Assembly (NCBI GenBank): GCA_013003425.1
Contig: JABDJB010000088.1
Span: forward strand, 1 to 53,912
Length of the DNA: 53,912 nt
Direction: 5' to 3'
Source of the DNA: Gammaproteobacteria bacterium
GTDB lineage: Bacteria > Pseudomonadota > Gammaproteobacteria > Steroidobacterales > JABDKV01
This document shows, in pieces, positions 16,063-25,882 of the stretch. The notes beneath the pieces were generated by a model. That model saw only the letters and a list, made by a program, of their open reading frames with translations. It made no database searches and was not told where the DNA came from. Numbering within the stretch: the stretch's first letter is position 1; every line of letters begins with the position of its first letter. A program made the position numbers and the translations under genes.

Positions 16063-17838
16063 TTAAAACAGGCTGCGCTGCTCCGGTTGCCCTGCCTCCC
16101 GCAACAGCAGATTTGCGGCGAGACCGGATGTCCGCTGCGAAACCCGCTGGATTGCCTGGACCAGCGCCGTGCTGCTACCAAATACATTGACGCTGTTGCG
16201 CGCCCTGGTCACGGCGGTGTACGCCAGCTCACGCCCCAGCAGCTCGTTGTCCTGGCCGGGAACGACCAGCGCCACATCGTCGAACTCCGACCCCTGCGAC
16301 TTGTGCACGGTCATAGCGTAGACGGTGACGTGCTCCGGCAGCCGCGGTGGCGACAGCAGCCGGACACCATCGGCCGAAGCGAAAACCACCCTGCTCTCCT
16401 CGCCAAGCCTGAGTGTCACACCGACGTCGCCATTGAACAGCTGTTGCTGGTAGTCGTTGCGGGTAATCATGACAGGCCGTCCGGCGTACCAGGTATCGCG
16501 CGTATCGGCCAATCCGGATTCGGCCAGTGACTGCTCGGCCAGTGCATTCATGCCGGCCACACCGGTAGACCCATGGCGCACGGCGCACAGCAGACGGAAT
16601 TTTTCGAAACAGGCCAACGCCTCGGCGGGATCGGTGCTGGCGTCGATGGCTGACATGTAGCTACGCAGGTGGCTCAGCAGCCATGGCAGAACAGCATCCC
16701 GGACTGCCCGGGCGGTATCGGCTTCATGTAGCTGGACCGACGCCTGAGCCGGGTCGCGCAGCAGCTCAAGCGCCCTGGCCGAATCGCCGGCACGAACAGA
16801 ATCGGCCAGCTGGCCAATGCCGCTGTCGGCTGAAAACCTGAAGCTGTGATCAAGAACGACCACGTTATCCTGCAGCGCGTGGCGCTGCTGCTCCTGAGCT
16901 GCAATCCCGATACCGACGCCAGCCAGCTGCTGCTGCAGGCGGGTGGAGTAAATATCGTTGCCGGAACAGATGTCGCCCAGCACTGAACCGGGTTCCACCG
17001 AGGCCAGCTGGTCTTTATCACCAAGCAATATCAGCCGGCTGTCATCAGCCAGCGCCTCAAGCAATTGCGCCATCAGCGCCACACCGACCATCGACGCCTC
17101 ATCGACCACCACCACGTCGTACGGCAGCCGATTGTCCGCACCATAGCGGCTGTGCCCCGGATAAAGCTGCAGCAGACGATGCAGGGTCGCCGCCTCGTGT
17201 GGCAACTGTTCGCGCAATCCCTCGGTCGGCAGACCTGATTTCGCCTCACGCACCGCATCGCCGACGCGCATCGCCGCTTTGCCGGTTGGCGCAGCCAATG
17301 CAATGCGCAATCCCGGCTGCAGCCGGAGCAACAGCGCCAGTATTTTTACTACCGCCGTGGTTTTGCCGGTACCCGGTCCGCCGGTAACCACCGTCAGGCC
17401 GCGCATGGCGGCAATGGCTGCAGCAAGTTTCTGCCGCTTCGCACGCGGATCAGCAAAGAGTCTGTCGAGCTCACTGCTGAACAACTCTGTGTCGTGAGCT
17501 TTGATGTTTATGGCTGCGCGTTGTAACAGCGCATCAGCCACGCGGCGTTCGTAATCCCAATAGCGGTAAAGATACAAACGATCATCGTTGTCGAAAACCA
17601 GCGGCCGGTATTCGCCCGGGCGGCCAACTATCGCGCTGGCGTGCAACATTGTGCGTATCGCTGCGGTGTCACCGGAAAGACCAGCAATATCCAGCGCGAT
17701 GTGTCCGGCGGCCGTACTTCTGACCAGCTCTTTTACGGTCTCCGACAATTCATCGCTGCCTGCAGCCCGGCACAGCAACTGCGACAAATGGCGGACGAGA
17801 AACTCTGCGCGATCAGCGTTATTCACCCGGGTCACCAC
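16063..17838 (-). CDS. recD: Exodeoxyribonuclease V alpha subunit (RecD helicase)
   Basis: A 591-residue superfamily 1B 5'-to-3' helicase, the fast motor subunit of RecBCD that repairs double-strand breaks. Walker A is TGGPGTGKTTAVVK at about 152-165, Walker B is VVVVDEASMVG (about 244-254), and the C-terminal motif VTVYAMTVHKSQGSEFD plus AYTAVTRAR complete the helicase. An N-terminal RecD domain precedes the motor, as in E. coli. The start codon is GTG and lies 20 bp inside the end of recB, so translation is coupled. Length is close to the E. coli protein (608). Confidence 0.96.
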   Translation of the reverse strand: MVTRVNNADRAEFLVRHLSQLLCRAAGSDELSETVKELVRSTAAGHIALDIAGLSGDTAAIRTMLHASAIVGRPGEYRPLVFDNDDRLYLYRYWDYERRVADALLQRAAINIKAHDTELFSSELDRLFADPRAKRQKLAAAIAAMRGLTVVTGGPGTGKTTAVVKILALLLRLQPGLRIALAAPTGKAAMRVGDAVREAKSGLPTEGLREQLPHEAATLHRLLQLYPGHSRYGADNRLPYDVVVVDEASMVGVALMAQLLEALADDSRLILLGDKDQLASVEPGSVLGDICSGNDIYSTRLQQQLAGVGIGIAAQEQQRHALQDNVVVLDHSFRFSADSGIGQLADSVRAGDSARALELLRDPAQASVQLHEADTARAVRDAVLPWLLSHLRSYMSAIDASTDPAEALACFEKFRLLCAVRHGSTGVAGMNALAEQSLAESGLADTRDTWYAGRPVMITRNDYQQQLFNGDVGVTLRLGEESRVVFASADGVRLLSPPRLPEHVTVYAMTVHKSQGSEFDDVALVVPGQDNELLGRELAYTAVTRARNSVNVFGSSTALVQAIQRVSQRTSGLAANLLLREAGQPEQRSLF

Positions 17839-20800
17839 AGAAAAGTTTTTCCAGGGTTTTCATCAAGTCTGCACCGGGGCGGTCGTGATAAACACCAGAT
17901 TCCGGTCCGCTGTCCGGGCGCATCCCGCGCAGGAACAGGTAATAGACACCGCCAAAGTGTTGCCGGTAGTCGTAGTTCGCCACACAACGACGCAGATGAC
18001 GGTTCAGCGCTACGCTGTAAATGAGGTACTGCAGGTAGTAGTCGTGCCTGGCGATCTCGCCGGCCAGCGCCGGCTGGCTGTAGTCCCGCTGCGCATTACC
18101 GAGCCAGTTCGATTTGTGGTCGGCCAGGTAATAGCGGCCATCCGCCTCGAAAACCAGGTCGATATAGCCGTGCATGAAACCACCGGCGACGCGGAAATTG
18201 AGCTGCTCCAGTCGTCGTTCGATTGGCCCGCCGGTGGCAAAATCACCAAGCGCGTCGGCGAGACCTGCTGCCCGCAGCGGCTTAAGCGGAAAATAGAATT
18301 CCATCTCGGTAACCCGCCGGGCATCCTCGACATCGCGCAGGCGCAGCGACCCGCCGCCATCGAGCGGCGTTGCGAGCACATCGAGCGCCATCTGCTGCAA
18401 CACCGGCGCCAACTGCTCATCGAAACCATGTTCTGCCAGCGATTGCTGTGCCATCGCCAGAACCTGCGGTGGCGCGTCGCGGAACGATATGTTCTCCAGC
18501 AGGTGATGCATGCAGCGGCCGGCCCGGGCGCCGCGCGGAAAAGCGTAAATACCCTCCGGCTCCCGCGCATCAACCTGACCGGGGGAATGCACGGCATCGT
18601 AGTCATGCGGCTGCTCAACGGCATCGCGGGTCAGTGCGCTGAAGCTTGCTACGCGCCAGCCGCCAGGAACATCGTGGCTCAGGCTGCGAGCTTGCAGCAC
18701 GCTGCCGGAAGCGACTCCCTGGTCCAGTCGGCGGCTGCTGATTTCAGGCAGCGCTTCGACGATAACGCCCGGCGCGGCCAGCAGCTGCAGGCGCGCCAGC
18801 AGCTCCTCGTCAGTCGCTGGCAGGCTGGTGCCCGCCGGGTCGCCGCGACCGTGCAACAGCCAGGTCAGCCCGGCCTCATTGGCAGTGTTGATACGACCCC
18901 AGACTACCGTGCAGGAAACCTCTGCCCGGGTCATTGCTACATAGGCCAGTCGCACGCGTTCGGCAAGATCCTCGACTGTCGCCCGGGCAAAACTCGAATC
19001 CTGCTCATCGCTGCCAAGGTCCAGAACCGGACGGTTATCGTTATCGTGAAATTCGATAACCGGGTTGCCACGCTTGCGGGTACGGGCGTTCCACAGGTAC
19101 GGGCAGTAAACGACAGGAAACTGCAGCCCCTTGCTCAGGTGGATGGTAATAATGTTTACCAGGTTTTCATCGCTTTCCAGGCGCAGCAGCATCGACTCAT
19201 CGTCAATACCCAACGTGCGCTGCTGTACCCGCATCCATTCCAGGACCTTGTCCAGCCTGCCGTGACGCAATGCAGATTCGCGCTGCAGCAGCTCAGCAAG
19301 ATGCATCAGGTTGGCATAAGTCCGCTGGCCGTTTGGCCACTGCAACACGCGCTGCTCGACTGAAAAGTCGCGGCACAGGCGACGAAACATGCGGGCAAAA
19401 CCATGCTGTCGCCACAGCTGCGGATAAAGCGAAAACCGGTCGAGCAATTCCTGCCATTGCTGCTCGTTACCGTCGAGCGCAACAATTTTCCCGGCGGTAT
19501 ATCCCAGCATCCGGGTAGCCAGCGCAGCCCGTACCAGCGCGTGATGCGCCGGCTCGACGACTGCCCGCAGGATCACGAACAGCTCATCCGCTTCCAGCGT
19601 ACCGAAGACGTTTTCGGTGCTGCGTTGCATGCTGTCGACACCGCGCGTGGCCAGCGCGTCACGCACAAAGGCACCCTGCTCATTGGTATTGACCAGCACC
19701 GCGATATCCCGCGGACGCAGCTGATGGCCGTCACCAAAACCGGCCTTAGCAGCGAGTGTCTGCTCCAGCACGCGCACTATGTCGCTGGCAACGGCGGCCG
19801 CAATTTCAAGCTCGGCCGCCGGCTTGCCGAGGCGCTTTCCGTCGCCGGCCGGCACGTGCCACCAGCGCAAGGCCGGCTGGGCCACGCCATCGAAAGATAA
19901 CCCGGGCTTTTTCTTTGCTGCAGCCGAAGGGCTGAAACCGATGCTATCGATCACAAAGGGATTAGCTGCAGCGGAAAATACGGCGTTGATGCCGGCGACC
20001 AGCTCGGGCGTCGAACGATAGTTGCGGTCCAGACGGTAGCGGCGGTCAGCGTGCTCACGCGCGTCGAGATAGGCATGCACATCGGCCCCACGGAACGCGT
20101 AGATCGCCTGCTTCGGATCGCCAACAAAGAACACGGGCAATTCATCCCTGGCGAACAGGGTCGCAAAAATTGCGAACTGCAGCGGGTCGGTATCCTGGAA
20201 CTCGTCAATCAGAGCGGCTGCATATTGCCGGTGTGCCGCCTGCACCAGGCTGTCACGCCGTGGCGAATGCAGCGCCACATAAACGTCGCGCAACAAATCA
20301 TCAAAATGACGCACGCGTCGGTCACGCTTGCGCCGTGGCAACTCTGTCTCGGCATAAGCGAGCAACCGGGCGCGAAAATCTGCCAGCCGCCGGCGCTGCT
20401 GCGCTGCCAGGCGCGCCGCAAGCTGCAGCACCTCGTCGAGCCGCTCGAAGCAGTTGTGCTGCGGCACATCGAAGCCTTTTTTTGTTTTGCCGGCAAGGGC
20501 CGATGCTGCCAGCGGCGCCAGCTTTTCCAGTCCGGCGGTTGGCCGGTCACCCCCGGACCACGTATTGGCTGCAGCCAGCAGCTCTGCGAGCTTTTTCTGC
20601 AGTGTCTTGTACAGGCCGGGGTGCCCGTTGAGCACCGCACAGATTTCGTCGTGGCCCTGACGCCAGTGTTGCTGCAGCTCGCCGGCTGCAACGAGCAATC
20701 TCTGCTCGATATCGTCGTCTTCAAAGTCGGCAGCCAGCACCCGGTGCAGCGGCGGACGCCCGAGATACTTGCCGAGCTGGCGCATCAGCCTGGCCGGACT

Positions 20801-21331
20801 GGCCCGATCCACGAGCACCTGCACCCATTCCGGGGTGCTGTCGCGCGCCTCGGCATGCCAGAAATCCTCGACTACCTGTCGCCGTAGCCCATCGTCGTCA
20901 GTGACCAGGGTGGCATCCAGTGGCAGACCGGCTTCAAAAGCGGCATCAGTCAGCAGGCGCTGGCAAAAAGCATGAATGGTGTAGATCGCCGCCTGGTCGA
21001 ATGACTGCAGCGCCCTGGTGATGCAGCGAATGGCTGCATCACGATCGGTAATCGACTCCATGAATACCTGGTCGTCGTCATCAGCGTCACCGGTTTCGAG
21101 CGAGGTCCGTAAATGCTGCAGGCGGGACCGTATACGCTCGCGTAACTCGGCCGTGGCCGCCTCGGTAAAACTGACGACCAGTATCTGGTCGACGGTCAAC
21201 TCGGCTTCCAGCAGCAACCGCAGATAGACCGCGACGATGTTATAAGTCTTGCCGGTGCCCGCATTGGCCTCCACCAGGCTGATGCCCTGCAGCGGCACGG
21301 TCATCACATCCAGGGCCTGGTAGCGGCTCAC
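17819..21331 (-). CDS. recB: Exodeoxyribonuclease V beta subunit (RecB helicase-nuclease)
   Basis: A 1170-residue UvrD-like 3'-to-5' helicase with a C-terminal nuclease domain. Walker A is VEANAGTGKTYNI at about 20-32, UvrD motifs follow (ALIDEFQDTDPLQF, FVGDPKQAIYAFRGAD, TIHLSKGLQFPVVYCPYLW, LAYVAMTRAE), and the nuclease core is GRCMHHLLENISF with GYIDLVFEADGRYYLADHKSN near residues 1070-1095, including the catalytic Asp-x-Lys. It should cut the 3' strand until Chi is met and then load RecA. The start codon is GTG overlapping the recC stop (GTGA). Confidence 0.96.
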   Translation of the reverse strand: MSRYQALDVMTVPLQGISLVEANAGTGKTYNIVAVYLRLLLEAELTVDQILVVSFTEAATAELRERIRSRLQHLRTSLETGDADDDDQVFMESITDRDAAIRCITRALQSFDQAAIYTIHAFCQRLLTDAAFEAGLPLDATLVTDDDGLRRQVVEDFWHAEARDSTPEWVQVLVDRASPARLMRQLGKYLGRPPLHRVLAADFEDDDIEQRLLVAAGELQQHWRQGHDEICAVLNGHPGLYKTLQKKLAELLAAANTWSGGDRPTAGLEKLAPLAASALAGKTKKGFDVPQHNCFERLDEVLQLAARLAAQQRRRLADFRARLLAYAETELPRRKRDRRVRHFDDLLRDVYVALHSPRRDSLVQAAHRQYAAALIDEFQDTDPLQFAIFATLFARDELPVFFVGDPKQAIYAFRGADVHAYLDAREHADRRYRLDRNYRSTPELVAGINAVFSAAANPFVIDSIGFSPSAAAKKKPGLSFDGVAQPALRWWHVPAGDGKRLGKPAAELEIAAAVASDIVRVLEQTLAAKAGFGDGHQLRPRDIAVLVNTNEQGAFVRDALATRGVDSMQRSTENVFGTLEADELFVILRAVVEPAHHALVRAALATRMLGYTAGKIVALDGNEQQWQELLDRFSLYPQLWRQHGFARMFRRLCRDFSVEQRVLQWPNGQRTYANLMHLAELLQRESALRHGRLDKVLEWMRVQQRTLGIDDESMLLRLESDENLVNIITIHLSKGLQFPVVYCPYLWNARTRKRGNPVIEFHDNDNRPVLDLGSDEQDSSFARATVEDLAERVRLAYVAMTRAEVSCTVVWGRINTANEAGLTWLLHGRGDPAGTSLPATDEELLARLQLLAAPGVIVEALPEISSRRLDQGVASGSVLQARSLSHDVPGGWRVASFSALTRDAVEQPHDYDAVHSPGQVDAREPEGIYAFPRGARAGRCMHHLLENISFRDAPPQVLAMAQQSLAEHGFDEQLAPVLQQMALDVLATPLDGGGSLRLRDVEDARRVTEMEFYFPLKPLRAAGLADALGDFATGGPIERRLEQLNFRVAGGFMHGYIDLVFEADGRYYLADHKSNWLGNAQRDYSQPALAGEIARHDYYLQYLIYSVALNRHLRRCVANYDYRQHFGGVYYLFLRGMRPDSGPESGVYHDRPGADLMKTLEKLFCGDPGE

Positions 21332-24300
21332 TGCTGTTCCTCCAGGTGGTCACGCAACGGCCGGTAAACAAGTTCTGCCAGTTCGGCGAACAGCGCCCAG
21401 TCGACGCCCCCGGCGAAAACCCGGTGGCGGTAGGGATCGGTGTTCTCGGTTCTTTTGTGATAATCACCTTCGAATTTTTTGCGTGCCTCGGCAAGGGCGC
21501 TTTCGGCGTCTTTTGTTTCGCGTGCGACCGCGTATTCCCAGCCTGATTCCGGAAAGAACGGCACTGCCTCTGACATGCCACGCTGATACAGCTGCAGTAG
21601 CGTATGCAGCAGCTCCCGGGGTTCTGCAACCGGTGCAAACCGTAAAGACATGTCATTGGCGCGCCAGTGCGACACGCTGGCAACGCCGCCCGGACGCTCG
21701 ACGTTCAATATCAGGTGACGCAGCCACAACGCCAGGCAGTCACGACCCCGGGTTCGCCCGTAGCGCCAGGCAAAAAGGCCGTCCGGGTACAGGCCCTCCA
21801 GCCTGCCGCCAAGCCGGATGCCGGCGAAATCCCGGGTGAAATCGTGTACTGCGGGGGCTCCCGGTGGCAGGAATTCGACCAACGCCTGTTCCAGCCGCTC
21901 CCCCTGCTCCAGCAGCTTTTGCATGACCAGCCTGCCGGCCGGGCCCGACGGAGCCGGCGCCAGTTCCTGCAAAATTTCGCCGATGCGTTGTGGCTCAACC
22001 CCCGCGCGGGCCAGCCTGAGGTAACGATCGCCCAGGCTCCATGCAGCGAGCGGATCGAGGCTGATTGCGTCATCCGTGGCAATCGGATCGGCTTCCCCGT
22101 CATAACTGATACGCATCCGCTGCTTCAGCAGCGCCTTTGTCGGGTTGTGAAAAAAACCGAGCAGCGCAGGCAGCGTAATGCTGACAGCTTCCTCCGGCGA
22201 CGCTAACGGCCGCTGCATGAACGGCTCTACCTCCACACGGCCGGATGCCGGCAGGATATCTGCGTAACTGAAAAACTCGGCCGCGGATTCATCAAAATAA
22301 CGCGGACTGAACGGCTGTACCCGGTGCGTCGTGGTAATCGCGCGGGCAGCGTCCACACCATCGGGGTGCGCAAAGCTGCGGTCGCAATAATCGAGCAATT
22401 CGCTGACCAGCACTGAGGGCGGCAGCGGGGTGTCGTCGCGAACACTGCGACCAACGTAGCTGATGTAAAAAACCTCGCGCGCATTTAACAGGCATTCGAG
22501 AAACGCCTGGCGGTCGTCGTCGCGCCGCGACCGGTCGCCGCGACGCGGACTGCGCGCGATGAGATCAAAACCCGGCGGCCGCTCAATACGGGGGAAGGCG
22601 TTATCGTTCATACCGAGCAGGCAAATTACCCGGAAAGGAACGGTACGCATGGGCACCAGGCCGGCAAAGGTAACGCCATGCCCGAGATAGCCGCGACCGG
22701 ACGTTGCGCTGTCTAGCTCACGCAGTACCCAGTCGAGCGCAACCTCGAAGTCGATTAACCCGCTATGACCGGCAACCTGTGCGTGCTGCGACAGCACAGC
22801 GATCGCATTACGCAGCAGCTGTGCTTCCTGCTCCTGCTCTTCACCAACATCGATGAACTGCTCAAACTGCTGCTGCAACCATTGCGACCAATCCGCCACG
22901 CTACGTTGCGTCGCCATCTGGACGTGCATGCGCCGCAGCCGTTCGAGGTATTCCGCCACGCTGCCCAGGGCACCGGCATCCGAACCGGCAGCAGCATCGC
23001 TGGGCAAGATGCCGGCGAACGTACCGGTGGATTCGCCGGGCAGGGCCACACCCAGCAACAGCCGGTCGAGCCCGTGCCGCCAGCTGTGACGCCCGTCGCT
23101 ACGACCGAATCCGCTGCGTTGTGCTGCGTCCAGGCCCCAGCGCACACCAACGTCTCGAACCCAGTCATGCACCTGACCCAGATCGGTCTCGGACAGACCG
23201 AAGCGTCGCCGCACCGGCGGCGTCTCGAGCACCGCCAGCACCGCATTGGCGTCGAAGCGTTCCTGCGGCAGGTCGAACAACCCAAGAAAAGTATCGATGA
23301 GCACAGCCTTGCGACGGCGCTGGTCAGTTACGCTGAACGGAATACGCCCGGCCGTGGCAAAAACCGCATCAATCAACGGCGCGTAGGCATCAATGTCAGG
23401 CGTCATTACCAGAATGTCGGAAGCAGAAAGGCCGGTATCGGCATCGAACAATGCCAGCAGCTGGTCGTGCAGCACCTCGAGTTCACGTGTAATGCTGTGA
23501 CAAACATGCACCTGGATCGAGCGATCACCAGGTGTCATTGCTACCGTCGCCGTCTCGTTTGCGCCCGGATCGACGAGGTTGAGAATCTGCGACTGCACTG
23601 CCCGCAACACGGTTGCATCACCCGGGTCGGAAAAATCTTCCAGGATTACCGCGCTACCCAGCTCCTCGATCTGGTCGGGCAAGTCGCGTCCCTGACCACC
23701 CCACGAGGCGAGCAATGCATTACCACTTTCAAGGTATTGCAGCTTCTCATCAGCCACGCCTGCCAGGCGGCCGAAGTCGCGTGCGGGAACGATATGCGCC
23801 CAGTGCTCGCGGCAGGGATTGGGTAACAGCACATTTACCTCGATGTGTTTTGCCAGCAGCTGCAGCACATCCAGGTAGGCTGGTGATAACAAAGAAATAC
23901 CGAACATTGTTACCCGCTTCGGCATCTCGCCGCGTATCTGTCCGGGCGGCAGTGCTTCAAGGCGACGGCGCAGCTCCATCCAGTCCGGCTGCTCGGTCTC
24001 GGCGGCAAGCCGGCGCCATAATTCGGGTTGCCAGCCACTGCCTTCGCCGCAGCGCCACTGCTCGATCCAGTCCGGGCGAAAAACCAGGTACTGGTCAAAC
24101 TGCCGGGCCAGCCGTTCTGCCAGTTCGAATCGCTGCCGGTCATCAGCGCGACACCAGTGGCGGATCTCCTGCAGGGCGTTGTCGTCGGCCGCTTCATGTA
24201 ACAGCCGATGCAGACGCCACGCCATGACGCCTGGATCATACGGTGAGCTTTCCGGCACCGCGGGCAGCAGCCGGTGATAAACGCGCCAGACGAAGCTGCC

Positions 24301-24486
24301 CGGCAACGTAAAATCGAGATTAGCGCTCACCCCGTGCTGTGCCGCAAGCTGCAGCCACAGCCACCGCGCCAGGCCCTGGTTCGGGACAATCACTGTTTCC
24401 GGCTGCAACGGATCGCTTTGCTGCAGTATCCCGCTCAGCCGGTCGGCGAGCAGCTCCAGCCGGTTGCTGTAGACAACGTTCAGCAC
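21328..24486 (-). CDS. recC: Exodeoxyribonuclease V gamma subunit (RecC)
   Basis: A 1052-residue RecC, the Chi-recognising scaffold of RecBCD, built like an inactivated helicase-nuclease. Family features are ETVIVPNQGLARWLWLQLA near the N-terminus (about 33-51), LARQFDQYLVFRPDWI, VTMFGISLLSPAYLDVL and FRVICLLGMNDNAFPR, the last matching the degenerate helicase motif of RecC. It is the first gene of recC-recB-recD and its start is GTG, with no strong ribosome-binding site. RecC is slightly shorter than in E. coli (1122). No RecQ, PtrA or other extra gene interrupts the operon, unlike E. coli where ptrA lies between recC and recB. Confidence 0.96.
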   Translation of the reverse strand: MLNVVYSNRLELLADRLSGILQQSDPLQPETVIVPNQGLARWLWLQLAAQHGVSANLDFTLPGSFVWRVYHRLLPAVPESSPYDPGVMAWRLHRLLHEAADDNALQEIRHWCRADDRQRFELAERLARQFDQYLVFRPDWIEQWRCGEGSGWQPELWRRLAAETEQPDWMELRRRLEALPPGQIRGEMPKRVTMFGISLLSPAYLDVLQLLAKHIEVNVLLPNPCREHWAHIVPARDFGRLAGVADEKLQYLESGNALLASWGGQGRDLPDQIEELGSAVILEDFSDPGDATVLRAVQSQILNLVDPGANETATVAMTPGDRSIQVHVCHSITRELEVLHDQLLALFDADTGLSASDILVMTPDIDAYAPLIDAVFATAGRIPFSVTDQRRRKAVLIDTFLGLFDLPQERFDANAVLAVLETPPVRRRFGLSETDLGQVHDWVRDVGVRWGLDAAQRSGFGRSDGRHSWRHGLDRLLLGVALPGESTGTFAGILPSDAAAGSDAGALGSVAEYLERLRRMHVQMATQRSVADWSQWLQQQFEQFIDVGEEQEQEAQLLRNAIAVLSQHAQVAGHSGLIDFEVALDWVLRELDSATSGRGYLGHGVTFAGLVPMRTVPFRVICLLGMNDNAFPRIERPPGFDLIARSPRRGDRSRRDDDRQAFLECLLNAREVFYISYVGRSVRDDTPLPPSVLVSELLDYCDRSFAHPDGVDAARAITTTHRVQPFSPRYFDESAAEFFSYADILPASGRVEVEPFMQRPLASPEEAVSITLPALLGFFHNPTKALLKQRMRISYDGEADPIATDDAISLDPLAAWSLGDRYLRLARAGVEPQRIGEILQELAPAPSGPAGRLVMQKLLEQGERLEQALVEFLPPGAPAVHDFTRDFAGIRLGGRLEGLYPDGLFAWRYGRTRGRDCLALWLRHLILNVERPGGVASVSHWRANDMSLRFAPVAEPRELLHTLLQLYQRGMSEAVPFFPESGWEYAVARETKDAESALAEARKKFEGDYHKRTENTDPYRHRVFAGGVDWALFAELAELVYRPLRDHLEEQQ

Positions 24487-24525
24487 AGGTTGAGTCTACC
24501 TGATCACTGCCCTGCGACCCGGCCA

Positions 24526-24553
24526 GAAAAAAGGCCGGCGCAGAGGCCGGCCT
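24526..24553 (-). terminator. Rho-independent terminator of the TSP3 protein gene
   Basis: Read on the minus strand, AGGCCGGC (24553-24546) pairs perfectly with GCCGGCCT (24539-24532) across a six-base loop and is followed at once by a run of six T. It lies about 20 bp after the stop of the gene at 24575-25723 and protects recC from read-through. Confidence 0.85.
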
Positions 24554-24574
24554 CGAGCGATGTTTTGTGCCTGA

Positions 24575-25723
24575 CTAGCGAATTGCTGTGCGCAGCAGGT
24601 CGAATACAGGATCCGGCCGCGCCGCGGGCTGGGTCGGCGGCGTGCTCAGGAAGTAGGCAAGAGATTCGACAAAATCGACGGCACAATCGAGCGCGCCGGG
24701 GCCTGCCTCGCATTGCGACGTAAACAGCTCCTGCCAGTTACTGCATGCTGTAACGATGCCCTGCATGATGCCTGCTGCCGATCCGGGCGCCTGGAGCTCA
24801 GCCGATAGCGCCTGCACCGTCAGCTGGCCCGCGGTGATGCGGCAGTCGTTTCCGGCCAGGTCAACAGTTATCGGGTCATTGTCCTCCGGATAAGCCTCGT
24901 AGTGACAGAAGTACTCGTAGAAAGGCTCACCCGCAGCCATCCCCAGCGCATCTGCCGTATAGCGGCCCAGCATGATTGGCACGTCCTGCCCGTTGAACTG
25001 TATTGCGCTGGCCTGGGCTGCCAGCTCGGGGTCAACCGGGCCGCCGCCGGAAACCGACGGGTTGAGCATGGCATCACCCCAGATCTCGATTGCCTGCGCG
25101 ACAAGCGCAGTGTTTTCCAGCCCGAACGAGGACCCGGCGCTGGCCGGAGCACACACGCCGTCACAGATATCCGGTGTCCAGGCACCGGTAGTAAGATCTG
25201 ACTCGATCGAGCAACCGGCACCAAATACGCCGTCGGGCTTGATATCACGCCATGCACAAATGTCTTCGGTAGCGAAATTGCCGGGACCGTAGTTACAGAA
25301 CAGGCTGCCTCCGCCGCCGTTGCAGTCAAAAGAAAAATAGCAGTCGCAGGGCGGCTGGCCGGGGTCCGCACCGGTCGGGCCCGGCGCGGCAAGATACAGC
25401 TGGCGCATGATGCCGACATCCTGCAGGTCGACAAACGCGTCGCCGTTGAGATCTGCATCGGGATCTGGCGTTAGAAAACGAACCCGCATGATGCCCAAAT
25501 CGAGTGCGTTAACCGTAAAGTCGTTATTAAAATCGGCATCGCACATATTGCCGTTATAATCGCCGTCCGTATCGCGCTGCAGCGGGTTGGCAACCAGCGT
25601 GCAGTTGTCCTTGTTATCGTCAAAGCCATCGCCGTCACTGTCCCAGACGTCCTGCGCCAGCGCGGCTGTCGAAAAAAGAAACAGGCAGGCAACGGCAAGC
25701 GTTTTCTTCGTCATGATGCTCAT
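24575..25723 (-). CDS. Secreted protein with N-terminal TSP3/dockerin-like module
   Basis: A 382-residue exported protein: signal peptide (about 1-24), then a thrombospondin type 3-like calcium-binding segment (DSDGDGFDDNKDNC, DTDGDYNGNMCDAD) and a dockerin-like pair of EF-hand-type loops (VNALDLGIMRVRFL, DADLNGDAFVDLQDVGIMRQLYL) ending AAPGPTG at about 117. The rest (about 120-382) is Cys-rich and unrecognised. The module probably binds calcium and may dock the protein to a surface partner. Two other proteins here (27321-30338 and 41715-44105) carry the same module but at their C-terminus. A -10-like TATAAC lies about 18 bp upstream of the start on the minus strand. Confidence 0.82.
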   Translation of the reverse strand: MSIMTKKTLAVACLFLFSTAALAQDVWDSDGDGFDDNKDNCTLVANPLQRDTDGDYNGNMCDADFNNDFTVNALDLGIMRVRFLTPDPDADLNGDAFVDLQDVGIMRQLYLAAPGPTGADPGQPPCDCYFSFDCNGGGGSLFCNYGPGNFATEDICAWRDIKPDGVFGAGCSIESDLTTGAWTPDICDGVCAPASAGSSFGLENTALVAQAIEIWGDAMLNPSVSGGGPVDPELAAQASAIQFNGQDVPIMLGRYTADALGMAAGEPFYEYFCHYEAYPEDNDPITVDLAGNDCRITAGQLTVQALSAELQAPGSAAGIMQGIVTACSNWQELFTSQCEAGPGALDCAVDFVESLAYFLSTPPTQPAARPDPVFDLLRTAIR

Positions 25724-25882
25724 GACTGACCCCCGGTGTAGTTATATTAATTGGCAGGCTATTCAGTGTATCCAGCTGGCGGCGCACACGCAATCGAGGG
25801 TTTAACGATAACTGGCTGTTACGTGGCGTTTCTGCCGCTCTTTAACGAAACCGGCGCCTTATGTCCTGACCCGGGCCGTGTG

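Noticed and set aside
17588-19363. 591-codon open frame on the plus strand
   Set aside because: It lies antisense inside recB and recD, has no recognisable domain and its codon pattern mirrors the real genes. It is a by-product of high GC.
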